DNA from: Lachnospiraceae bacterium
Lineage (GTDB): Bacteria; Bacillota_A; Clostridia; Lachnospirales; Lachnospiraceae
NCBI GenBank assembly: GCA_017620055.1
Contig: JAFZRD010000022.1
Location: forward strand, 1-11,644
Length of the DNA: 11,644 bases
Direction of reading: 5' to 3'
Under the pieces are notes generated by a model that searched no databases, was not told where the DNA came from, and worked only from the letters and a program-made list of their open reading frames with translations. A program made the translations under genes and the position numbers. This document shows positions 6,396 through 11,644 of the stretch, in pieces (within the stretch, counting starts at the first letter, position 1; each line of letters opens with the position of its first letter).

Positions 6396-8624
6396 ATGTT
6401 AGGAAAGAGGATCGTTATCGCTTTATGCGTGGCCGCTCTTATGATCACATCATCGGGATGCAGCGCCACCGTAACAACCGAGCCGCAGCAGGGCGGGGAA
6501 GAAAGCGTTAAAGAGGAGACTGTAGATACCGCGGGTGAACAGGGACCGGAGAGCCTTGACGGCGAATTCGTGTACATAACCCGTAAGAGCCTGATATCCG
6601 ACAGTGAAGATGAAGATCTTAAGGATCTGAAACCTTCCGTTCCGGAGATAAAGATCGCCGATGACATGAGTAACATCATCAACATCGACGAATACGAGTG
6701 GTATCCCGATGATATGAAGGCTAAGCTCAAAAAGAACGGATTCGTTGTCGGTGACAGTGCCGGCAGGGAGTTCTTCGAGATGTATGAATCGAACCGTTAT
6801 TTCCAGGTTCCCAATTTCGTAACGGTTGATTCGATGATGCATACGTATCATGTTTATTTCGCTTATCTTATGAGGGATATCGAAAAGGGATATCTGTACA
6901 AGGATCTGTCAAAACTCACCGGCGAGATGCTCGAGAAGAGTTATGATCAGTACAAGGATCTTGAGGGAAGCGAATGGGAGGAAGCGGCAAAGAGGAACAC
7001 GACTTTCTTTGCAGTCGCCGCTGTTCTGCTTGATGAGAATGCCAAGATCCCTTCTGTTGTTTCCGCTCAGACGGAAGAAGAATACAACAGGGTCATGGAT
7101 GCTTCGGGAATAGAGGATTCGGAGCTTACCGGTGACATGGAGGATTATTCCCAGTACAAACCCCGGGGTTACTATGACGGCGATGAGACGCTTGAAAAGT
7201 ATTTCAGGGCTATGATGTGGTACGGACGGAGACAGTTCACCCAAAACGTTGAGGACATGGACAGGTCTGCCCTTCTCATAACTCTCGCACTCGATGACGG
7301 ATGCTATGAGAGATGGAGCGATATATATGCCGTGACAGCATTCTTTGCGGGTGCAAGTGACGACCTCGGATACTGTGAATATATGCCGGTGGCAGAAAAG
7401 GTATACGGCGAAGGAGTAAAGGTTTCGGATCTTGAAGGCAATGACAAGGCATGGAATGAATTCCATTCACTTACCGCAAAGCTTCGCGCTCCGCGCATCA
7501 ATTCCATTCCGATAGATGATACGGAGGATGCAAACAACGTCATTCCCGGATACAGGTTCATGGGACAGAGATTTACCGTGGACGCAACGATTATGCAGGA
7601 ACTCGTATACAGAAGGGTCGGGGATTTCGAAGATGAAGATAAACGTCTGCTCCCTGATTTTCTCGATGTTCCGGCAGCACTCGGATCCGACATGGCATAT
7701 TCGATCCTGAAGGAAGAAGGCCAGACAAAGTACAAGAACTATGACAAGAATCTTGATGCGATGAAGAAAGAGTTCATCAATGACGATACAACGATATGGA
7801 ATGCGAGTCTGTATGCGGGATGGCTCAACACGCTCCGTCCTCTTCTTGAGAAGAAGGGAGAAGGTTATCCCACGTTCATGCAGAATGATGAATGGACGAA
7901 GAAGGACCTTGAGACGTTTGCAGGAAGCTATACGGAACTCAAGCATGACACCGTGCTCTATTCCAAGCAGGTAATGGCCGAGATGGGCGGCGGCTGGGAT
8001 GACGAGAAGGATTTCAGGGGTTATGTTGAACCCGAACCGCTCGTGTTCAGCCGTTTTGAAAAGCTCGCAAGAAATACAGCGGACGGACTTCAGAAGTTCG
8101 GGTATCTGTCGAAGAACGATCAGGACAACCTGAACAAACTTGCCGATCTTGCAGAGAAGCTCAAGACGATATCGATCAAGGAACTGAATAACGAGAAGTT
8201 ATCGGATGAGGAATATGAACTCATAGAGATATACGGAGGAGAGATCGAGCATTTCTGGATTGATGCGATGAAGGCCCAGACAGGTGAAGAGTATCCCAAC
8301 TCGGATAACTATCCTGCGGCGCTCGTTGTGGATGTCGCGACCGATCCGAACGGAAGTGTCCTGGAGATGGCAACGGGAGATCCTGCCTGCATTTACGTGG
8401 TAGTGCCCGTGGACGGAAAGCTCAGGATAGCCGTGGGCTGTGTTTACAACTTCTACCAGTTCGTACAGCCTATCTCGGACAGACTGACGGACAAGGAATG
8501 GAGAAGAAAGCTCGGTATTGATGTTGACATAGACGATGACTATAATGTCACGTCATATGCCGAAAAGGTCGATCATCCCGACTGGGTGACCAGCTACAGA
8601 TTTGTCAACGACTACGAATACTGA
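6396..8624 (+). CDS. DUF3160 lipoprotein
   Basis: This is a 742-residue protein. AGGAGG (6383-6388) overlaps the GH3 stop, and the ATG follows an 11-base gap, so it belongs to the same operon. The N-terminus MLGKRIVIALCVAALMITSSGC is a lipoprotein-type signal with probable lipidated Cys22. The -3 residue is Ser rather than the preferred Leu, so the lipobox is imperfect. An acidic low-complexity linker (about 25-90) would lift the body off the membrane. The rest matches DUF3160: WYPDDMKAKLKKNGFVV (102-118), FQVPNFVTVDSMMHTYH (136-152), and a C-terminal block with CIYVVVPVDGKLRIAVGCVYNFYQF. The family is mostly helical, extracellular and of unknown function. Its stop overlaps the next start by one base (TGATG). 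It sits in an operon with an Lgt-family enzyme that could lipidate it. Family assignment is confident; biochemical role unknown. Confidence 0.87.
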   Translation: MLGKRIVIALCVAALMITSSGCSATVTTEPQQGGEESVKEETVDTAGEQGPESLDGEFVYITRKSLISDSEDEDLKDLKPSVPEIKIADDMSNIINIDEYEWYPDDMKAKLKKNGFVVGDSAGREFFEMYESNRYFQVPNFVTVDSMMHTYHVYFAYLMRDIEKGYLYKDLSKLTGEMLEKSYDQYKDLEGSEWEEAAKRNTTFFAVAAVLLDENAKIPSVVSAQTEEEYNRVMDASGIEDSELTGDMEDYSQYKPRGYYDGDETLEKYFRAMMWYGRRQFTQNVEDMDRSALLITLALDDGCYERWSDIYAVTAFFAGASDDLGYCEYMPVAEKVYGEGVKVSDLEGNDKAWNEFHSLTAKLRAPRINSIPIDDTEDANNVIPGYRFMGQRFTVDATIMQELVYRRVGDFEDEDKRLLPDFLDVPAALGSDMAYSILKEEGQTKYKNYDKNLDAMKKEFINDDTTIWNASLYAGWLNTLRPLLEKKGEGYPTFMQNDEWTKKDLETFAGSYTELKHDTVLYSKQVMAEMGGGWDDEKDFRGYVEPEPLVFSRFEKLARNTADGLQKFGYLSKNDQDNLNKLADLAEKLKTISIKELNNEKLSDEEYELIEIYGGEIEHFWIDAMKAQTGEEYPNSDNYPAALVVDVATDPNGSVLEMATGDPACIYVVVPVDGKLRIAVGCVYNFYQFVQPISDRLTDKEWRRKLGIDVDIDDDYNVTSYAEKVDHPDWVTSYRFVNDYEY

Positions 8625-9145
8625 TGTCCGCAAAGACCCTGATAATCACATCCATCACGGTCCTGCTGGCCGGTGCCGTAACAGTCGCGGCGTGTTGCGG
8701 ATATATCATTCCGCCGCTCTATTCCGCTCCGCATGACAAAACGGTAAGTGAAGACGGAGTAGTGATCACGGAGAAGGGAAGAAGCATCACGGTCACCTCC
8801 GGCGGCGAGGAGATCTGGTCGCTTCCGGGAGAGGTCCTCGCCCAGGATTTCCTGTTTGATGATATCGACAGAGACGGGAGCAGGGATCTGCTGGTGCTGT
8901 GCTGGAAGAGAGGAAGGTACGGCAGTCACAGGCCGACATGGGTCAAAAGAGACGAGATCAAATGGTCACAGCATATCTACATATATGAAGTGAGAGAACA
9001 GCGGGTGAAGCCCAAATGGATGGCCTCGGATATCGGGATCAGGGCTGCATCATGGGATATCAAGAACGGGATACTGTCGATCACGGATACGTCGGGAGAC
9101 GTTTCGAAATGGGGATGGATACACTGGGGACTTGAGAAGATGTAG
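8624..9145 (+). CDS. Small predicted lipoprotein with an EF-hand-like Dx[DN]xDG motif, partner of the DUF3160 gene
   Basis: This is a 173-residue protein whose start overlaps the DUF3160 stop by one base, so it is almost certainly co-translated. The N-terminus has Lys4, a hydrophobic stretch (5-23), and VAAC at 21-24, a good lipobox with Cys24; Cys25 follows. The body is probably extracellular. DIDRDGSRD (80-88) has the calcium-loop-like D-x-D-x-D-G spacing found in EF-hand and FG-GAP-type repeats. Then come LLVLCWKRGRYGSHRPTWVKRD, KWSQHIYIYEV and PKWMASDIG, and a tryptophan-rich end (KWGWIHWGL). I recognise the pattern as a conserved clostridial hypothetical protein but know no assigned function. 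The single calcium-like motif and strand-rich body suggest one blade of a beta-propeller-like or stand-alone beta domain; that is inference. The adjacency suggests a complex with the DUF3160 lipoprotein on the outer cell face. Confidence 0.8.
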   Translation: MSAKTLIITSITVLLAGAVTVAACCGYIIPPLYSAPHDKTVSEDGVVITEKGRSITVTSGGEEIWSLPGEVLAQDFLFDDIDRDGSRDLLVLCWKRGRYGSHRPTWVKRDEIKWSQHIYIYEVREQRVKPKWMASDIGIRAASWDIKNGILSITDTSGDVSKWGWIHWGLEKM

Positions 9146-9171
9146 CAATTATCGGAAAGCTGTGGTATAAT
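9143..9171 (+). promoter_or_regulatory. Extended -10 promoter for the small helical protein
   Basis: A perfect TATAAT (9166-9171) is preceded by TGG (9163-9165), giving an extended -10 element. The -35 region 17 bases upstream, TAGCAA (9143-9148), is poor, as is common with extended -10 promoters. It overlaps the end of the previous gene; transcription would start near 9178. Confidence 0.6.
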
Positions 9172-9247
9172 TTCGCTAAAGCAAACAAGGATGTTTGCCG
9201 ATATAGTTACTGTAGTATCGAAGCGCATGGAAGCATGGGGGTACAGA

Positions 9248-9610
9248 ATGGGTACGATCGAAGAACAGAAGAAAGAAGCACTTAAGACGGTTGCCGAATA
9301 TCTCGGTAAACTGATCCCGGCGATGGAGAATGTGATCGCGGAGATCAAGGGAGAGATGCAGGAAGATACGGTTGATTTTCTCCTTCAGGTTATCGACGGA
9401 CTGAACTTTGTGATCGAGACATACAACGTTACGAGGGATGTCGTCAATGATCCCGAACCGCTCATAAATGACGATCAGCTTGAGAAGGCGGTCGCAGCGC
9501 TGAGCGAGGGATTTTCTAAGAAGGATTATCCGGCTATAGCGGATGAGCTTGCGGGAGACATAGTTCCGTTCCTCAAAGTGTTCAAGGCGGCAGCCGATAA
9601 GATATCTTGA
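9248..9610 (+). CDS. Small helical protein of unknown function, next to a flagellar cap gene
   Basis: Starting at ATG 9248 the product is 120 residues (MGTIEEQKKEALK...). GGGGG at 9237-9241, six bases upstream, is the best ribosome-binding candidate. In-frame ATGs at 9191 (139 residues) and 9227 lack a well-placed site: at 9191 AAGG touches the start codon. The product looks soluble, acidic and nearly all helical: one helix at about 5-35 (EYLGKLIPAMENVIAEIKGEM), a second in VDFLLQVIDGLNFVIETYNV, then a DDQLEKAVAALSEGFSKKDYPAIADELAGDIVPFLKVF pair. I do not recognise a named family, though similar short proteins occur in Lachnospiraceae. It has its own extended -10 promoter and ends at a terminator shared with the convergent FliD-like gene. 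Small helical proteins beside fliD can be FliT/FliS-type chaperones, but the genes are not in one operon, so this is only a hypothesis. Confidence 0.72.
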   Translation: MGTIEEQKKEALKTVAEYLGKLIPAMENVIAEIKGEMQEDTVDFLLQVIDGLNFVIETYNVTRDVVNDPEPLINDDQLEKAVAALSEGFSKKDYPAIADELAGDIVPFLKVFKAAADKIS

Positions 9611-9636
9611 GCTGGCACGGCAATATGTAGAATAAA

Positions 9637-9667
9637 AAAGAACTCTGCAGATCATGCAGAGTTCTTT
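9637..9667. terminator. Bidirectional intrinsic terminator between convergent genes
   Basis: AAAGAACTCTGCA (9637-9649) pairs perfectly over 13 bp with TGCAGAGTTCTTT (9655-9667) around a GATCA loop. On the minus strand it ends in a strong T run (CTTTTTTATT), serving the FliD-like gene. On the plus strand the tail is T-rich but weaker, serving the small helical protein gene. Confidence 0.9.
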
Positions 9668-9684
9668 CTATATTGTAAGGACGT

Positions 9685-10995
9685 TTAGCAGTAACTCGAG
9701 AACATCATTCCGCTGTAGTTGCTTGTTACATAAGGAGTTGCGAACCCGTGTCCGGGATTCTTGTATGCAACTACAGTCTTCTGTGTGTATTCCATCGGAT
9801 CGAGAGCCACCTGGTTGGCACGCTTCAATACATTTGCGGTAAACTTCTTGATCGCGGAGAACTGGTTCATCGCATCGTCTTCACGCGCTGTCTGCGTTAG
9901 AAGATTGTTGTCGACCGAGATCGTTCCGTCCTCGCCGAACTTAAGACCGATAGATTCGAGTTCGGAAGAGTAGAGTCCTGCAGCCTTGTTCATCTCGTTG
10001 ACGAGCTTCTTCGAATACGGCTGCTTCTCGGCATACGAATTCACGTTGTCAATAAATGAATTGTAAGCGCTGACAAGGTTATTGATATTCTCGGTAACGG
10101 ATTCAACGTCCGTCTTGAGGCCTATGCTGACCGATGTGCCCTCTTCGCTGACGCCGTTAAGGTTGATCTCGTACATTCTCTCTATAGAGAAGTGGTTCGA
10201 GAACGTGCTGCGCTCCTCGCCGTTTAATACGAAGCTGGAATTCTTCGGATACTCGGTCACGTCGCCGATCCCGAAGTATTCGACCGTACCGGCCGTCTTG
10301 TGTGTGTTGTCATCGGAAATATCAAAGTTCGTAACACCGTTCCTGCCGCGGATACCGGTCTCGTCGGACTTGATCGAAAGGGCAACCCTTCCGTTCCCGT
10401 CTTCAAGCACCGATGCGTTAACGCCTATATTGGAACGGGTGATCAGCCTTGCAAGCTTCTCTTCGATTATCTTATTCGTGTCGTTCTCGCCGATGTTGAA
10501 CTGGAACTCGTAGTCCATATCCCTTGAATGTATATCGAACGAATACGTTCCGGGTTCAAGATCCATCGTATCGGGTTCAAGATACTTACCGCGGTTCTCC
10601 TGTCCGCTTGCGAGCTGGTCGACCGAGATCTTGAGAGTCGGGAAGGAATCGGGATCAATATCGCCGGTCCCTATGAATGATGCCGAGATGACGTTCTCGT
10701 CACTTGATGCCACAGCCTTCTGATCGAGCATGTTATCGGAGTCATCCATGGACAGCGAAGAGATCACGTTCTTGAGTGAGCGTGCGTTCTCTTTGAGCCC
10801 GACAGCAAATTCCTGCGTGGAAGGAGAATTGTCCAACAGGAACAGAGGAGCATCTTTATTCATCTTAACAATGGAATTATAAAGACCGCGTAACTCGCTC
10901 TTCTTGTGGGTATCATACTTGCTGTTGGTACCCTGCGGCGCGTACGTGGTCAGGAAATGATTATATACTGTAGAAATAGCCGTATTATCTGCCAT
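9685..10995 (-). CDS. FliD-like flagellar capping protein (atypical, stand-alone)
   Basis: This is a 436-residue protein. AAGGAGG (11004-11010 on the plus coordinates), eight bases before the ATG, fixes the start. FliD caps the flagellar filament and helps flagellin polymerise. The C-terminal half matches FliD: MYEINLNGV, then a heptad-like VESVTENINNLVSAYNSFIDNV segment, then LESIGLKFGEDGTISVDNNLL (about 275-365). The N-terminus (YNHFLTTYAPQG...YDTHKKSELRGLYNSIVKMNK, about 11-47) is not the usual FliD GLDTDSIV opening. It belongs to a variant I recognise from Lachnospiraceae. The end, KNPGHGFATPYVTSNYSGMMFSSYC, carries the conserved tail with a terminal cysteine. No Sec signal is seen, as expected for flagellar type III export. 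It is transcribed alone, opposite to its neighbours. The capping-family link is good; whether it is the true cap or a paralogue is unresolved. Confidence 0.8.
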   Translation of the reverse strand: MADNTAISTVYNHFLTTYAPQGTNSKYDTHKKSELRGLYNSIVKMNKDAPLFLLDNSPSTQEFAVGLKENARSLKNVISSLSMDDSDNMLDQKAVASSDENVISASFIGTGDIDPDSFPTLKISVDQLASGQENRGKYLEPDTMDLEPGTYSFDIHSRDMDYEFQFNIGENDTNKIIEEKLARLITRSNIGVNASVLEDGNGRVALSIKSDETGIRGRNGVTNFDISDDNTHKTAGTVEYFGIGDVTEYPKNSSFVLNGEERSTFSNHFSIERMYEINLNGVSEEGTSVSIGLKTDVESVTENINNLVSAYNSFIDNVNSYAEKQPYSKKLVNEMNKAAGLYSSELESIGLKFGEDGTISVDNNLLTQTAREDDAMNQFSAIKKFTANVLKRANQVALDPMEYTQKTVVAYKNPGHGFATPYVTSNYSGMMFSSYC

Positions 10996-11052
10996 TGTTT
11001 GCCCCTCCTTTCTTCCTTGAATGGTTCAGCTTCCACGGAGTCAGTTCCGAGT

Positions 11053-11075
11053 TCTGTTCTTAAGGATAGAACAGA
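11053..11075 (-). promoter_or_regulatory. 8-bp stem-loop in the leader of the FliD-like gene
   Basis: TCTGTTCT (11053-11060) and AGAACAGA (11068-11075) form a perfect inverted repeat with a 7-base loop. It lies 58 bases before the start codon and inside the predicted 5' untranslated region. The stretch from it to the start has three GGA trinucleotides, one inside the AAGGAGG ribosome-binding site; such an arrangement is seen in CsrA-controlled flagellar leaders. It could equally be a protein-binding DNA site. Confidence 0.4.
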
Positions 11076-11103
11076 CGCCTGGGCATAAAATGCTACTTTT
11101 ATG

Positions 11104-11132
11104 TCTATATACTACTATGAAAGTCCTTGAAA
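11104..11132 (-). promoter_or_regulatory. Candidate promoter of the FliD-like gene
   Basis: Read on the minus strand, TTTCAA (11132-11127), a 17-base spacer and TATAGA (11109-11104) resemble a sigma-A promoter, giving a leader of about 100 nt. I looked for a sigma-28 signature (TAAA, about 15 bases, CCGATAA), which would be expected for a late flagellar gene, and found no convincing match. A TATAAT on the minus strand at 11267-11272 is an alternative -10 with no good -35. Confidence 0.35.
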
Positions 11133-11290
11133 AGCAAGCGTTTTAGCGCCAAAAACGGGCGAAAAAACACCAAAAAAATAACAATAATTATTTATTAAAA
11201 TTGGGCATAATCACAACAAATCCGGACAAAGTTCTACATATTGTATATAAGGTTACGCTGATACTCATTATATGCCCGCAAAATTAAGGC
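11133..11290. other. AT-rich divergent intergenic core, no gene seen
   Basis: No coding potential is evident here. The stretch holds A/T runs (about 11155-11200). GGGCATAA occurs at 11203-11210, with a copy just outside at 11081-11088 and a related inverted form (TTATATGCCC) at 11268-11277. It separates the minus-strand FliD-like promoter from the plus-strand rpmG promoter and may carry regulator sites or curved DNA. Confidence 0.45.
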
Positions 11291-11304
11291 TTGATAAATA
11301 TCAA
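11291..11304. promoter_or_regulatory. Inverted repeat TTGATA-AA-TATCAA upstream of the rpmG promoter
   Basis: Two perfect 6-bp arms with a 2-base centre lie seven bases upstream of the -35 box. The position suits an activator site or an AT-rich UP-type element. The A run directly after it would act as an upstream element for RNA polymerase. No known regulator is implied. Confidence 0.35.
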
Positions 11305-11311
11305 AAACCGA

Positions 11312-11340
11312 TTGACGCAGGCCATTTGCTGTGTTATATT
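11312..11340 (+). promoter_or_regulatory. Strong sigma-A promoter for rpmG
   Basis: TTGACG (11312-11317), an exact 17-base spacer and TATATT (11335-11340) make a near-consensus promoter, as expected for a ribosomal protein operon. Transcription would start near 11347, giving a leader of about 164 nt before the rpmG ATG at 11511. Confidence 0.75.
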
Positions 11341-11346
11341 AGTCCG

Positions 11347-11510
11347 GCGAGACGAATTCAGGTCTTTTTTTTGTGCTGTAAACAATCTCGCGCAAGGTTA
11401 GGTTCTCAAGGTGGTGTAAAGTTTTCTATGAAAACTTTGCAGCACGTAGGCCACGCCCTCTCCGAAGGAGAATCCCAATGGCGTGGCTCTCAAGAAGGAG
11501 AGGAGAAATT
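11347..11510 (+). promoter_or_regulatory. Structured 5' leader of rpmG, possible cis-regulatory RNA
   Basis: The leader carries several helices. A weak hairpin AGAC/GTCT (11350-11365) is followed by eight U residues (11365-11372). GUGCUG (11373-11378) pairs with CAGCAC (11440-11445), enclosing a perfect 9-bp hairpin (11418-11426 with 11430-11438, loop UAU). GCCACGCC (11450-11457) pairs with GGCGUGGC (11480-11487) and encloses UCUCC/GGAGA (11459-11463/11467-11471). CUCUC (11487-11491) can pair with GAGAG (11498-11502), hiding the ribosome-binding site. CUCUCC (11458-11463) can instead pair with GGAGAG (11497-11502). None of these is followed by a U run near the gene, so control, if any, would act at translation. 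I do not recognise a known riboswitch or ribosomal-protein leader class. Pairings are seen in the sequence; regulation is inference. Confidence 0.5.
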
Positions 11511-11644
11511 ATGCGTACCAGGATTACACTTGCCTGCACAGAGTGCAAGAACAGAAACTACGAGACCAAGAAGGATAAGAAGACTCATCCCGATCGTATG
11601 GAAACAAAGAAATACTGCAGATTCTGCAAGAAGCATACATTACA
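11511..11644 (+). CDS. rpmG: Ribosomal protein L33, zinc-ribbon form (3' end outside window)
   Basis: The frame reads [17 protein letters not shown]...[15 protein letters not shown], cut off about five residues before the usual 49-residue end. L33 is a small protein of the 50S subunit near the E site. The CxxC pairs (CTEC and CRFC) show the zinc-binding form. The start at 11511 has AGGAG at 11501-11505, five bases upstream, and matches the normal L33 N-terminus. An in-frame ATG at 11478 also has a well-placed AAGGAG (11465-11470) and would add [11 protein letters not shown]. In Firmicutes rpmG commonly precedes secE and nusG, which would lie just past the window. Confidence 0.95.
   Translation, partial: MRTRITLACTECKNRNYETKKDKKTHPDRMETKKYCRFCKKHTL

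Noticed and set aside
9191..9247. Earlier in-frame starts (9191 and 9227) for the small helical protein.
   Set aside because: Neither has a properly spaced ribosome-binding site, and the added residues do not continue the helical pattern. 9191 remains possible.
11349..11372. Hairpin plus eight U residues at the start of the rpmG transcript as an intrinsic terminator.
   Set aside because: The stem has only four or five pairs with an eight-base loop and lies within a few bases of the proposed transcription start, so it is too weak to call as a terminator.
11373..11445. Possible tRNA or known riboswitch in the rpmG leader.
   Set aside because: No cloverleaf, no GGTTCGAATCC arm, and no motif of the T-box, c-di-GMP, FMN, THF or cobalamin classes could be found by eye.
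11428..11644. Open frame starting [17 protein letters not shown] that runs through the rpmG leader and across rpmG in another frame.
   Set aside because: Its ribosome-binding site is weak and distant, and once inside rpmG the translation is arginine-rich, typical of an out-of-frame shadow. L33 explains the conserved coding signal.

Overview
The window reads as a flagellated, Gram-positive Clostridia genome, most likely a member of the Lachnospiraceae (Butyrivibrio/Roseburia/Eubacterium type). The reasons are strong AGGAGG ribosome-binding sites, a Lachnospiraceae-style LicD/glycerophosphotransferase-like fusion, a stand-alone FliD-like capping protein, a DUF3160 lipoprotein, and a zinc-ribbon L33 gene. 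This placement rests on recognising protein families, not on a search. I see no mobile element, CRISPR array, tRNA or rRNA.

Layout. (1) Positions 2-2844 hold a two-gene unit. A 5'-truncated HD-GYP protein (predicted cyclic-di-GMP phosphodiesterase) overlaps by one base a LicD-family surface-polymer phosphotransferase with a second, CDP-glycerol-transferase-like half. (2) Positions 2855-3280 hold a self-contained unit: promoter, 12-bp palindrome, small DUF4190-like membrane protein, and a perfect 11-bp terminator hairpin. (3) Positions 3302-9145 hold a tight operon: an Lgt-family membrane enzyme, a cytoplasmic GH3 glycosidase, a DUF3160 lipoprotein and a small EF-hand-like predicted lipoprotein. 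The junctions are a 4-base overlap, an 11-base gap and a 1-base overlap. (4) Positions 9143-9610 hold a small helical protein of unknown function with its own extended -10 promoter. It shares a bidirectional terminator with a convergent FliD-like flagellar cap protein at 9685-10995 on the minus strand. (5) Positions 10996-11510 are a 515-base divergent intergenic region. It carries the leader and promoter of the FliD-like gene, an AT-rich core, a strong plus-strand promoter and a structured leader of about 165 nt. (6) The window ends inside rpmG (ribosomal protein L33), usually the first gene of an rpmG-secE-nusG group.

How the genes may work together. The left part joins a second-messenger enzyme to a cell-surface decorating enzyme. 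The central operon joins a lipoprotein-modifying-type enzyme to two predicted lipoproteins and a sugar hydrolase. The right part is flagellar, then translational. The signals that existing families explain least well are: (a) the rpmG leader, with mutually exclusive stems, a Shine-Dalgarno-sequestering hairpin and a second well-spaced in-frame start; (b) the Lgt homologue, which lacks several residues important in E. coli Lgt and is transcribed with its possible clients; and (c) the DUF3160 and EF-hand-like lipoprotein pair.
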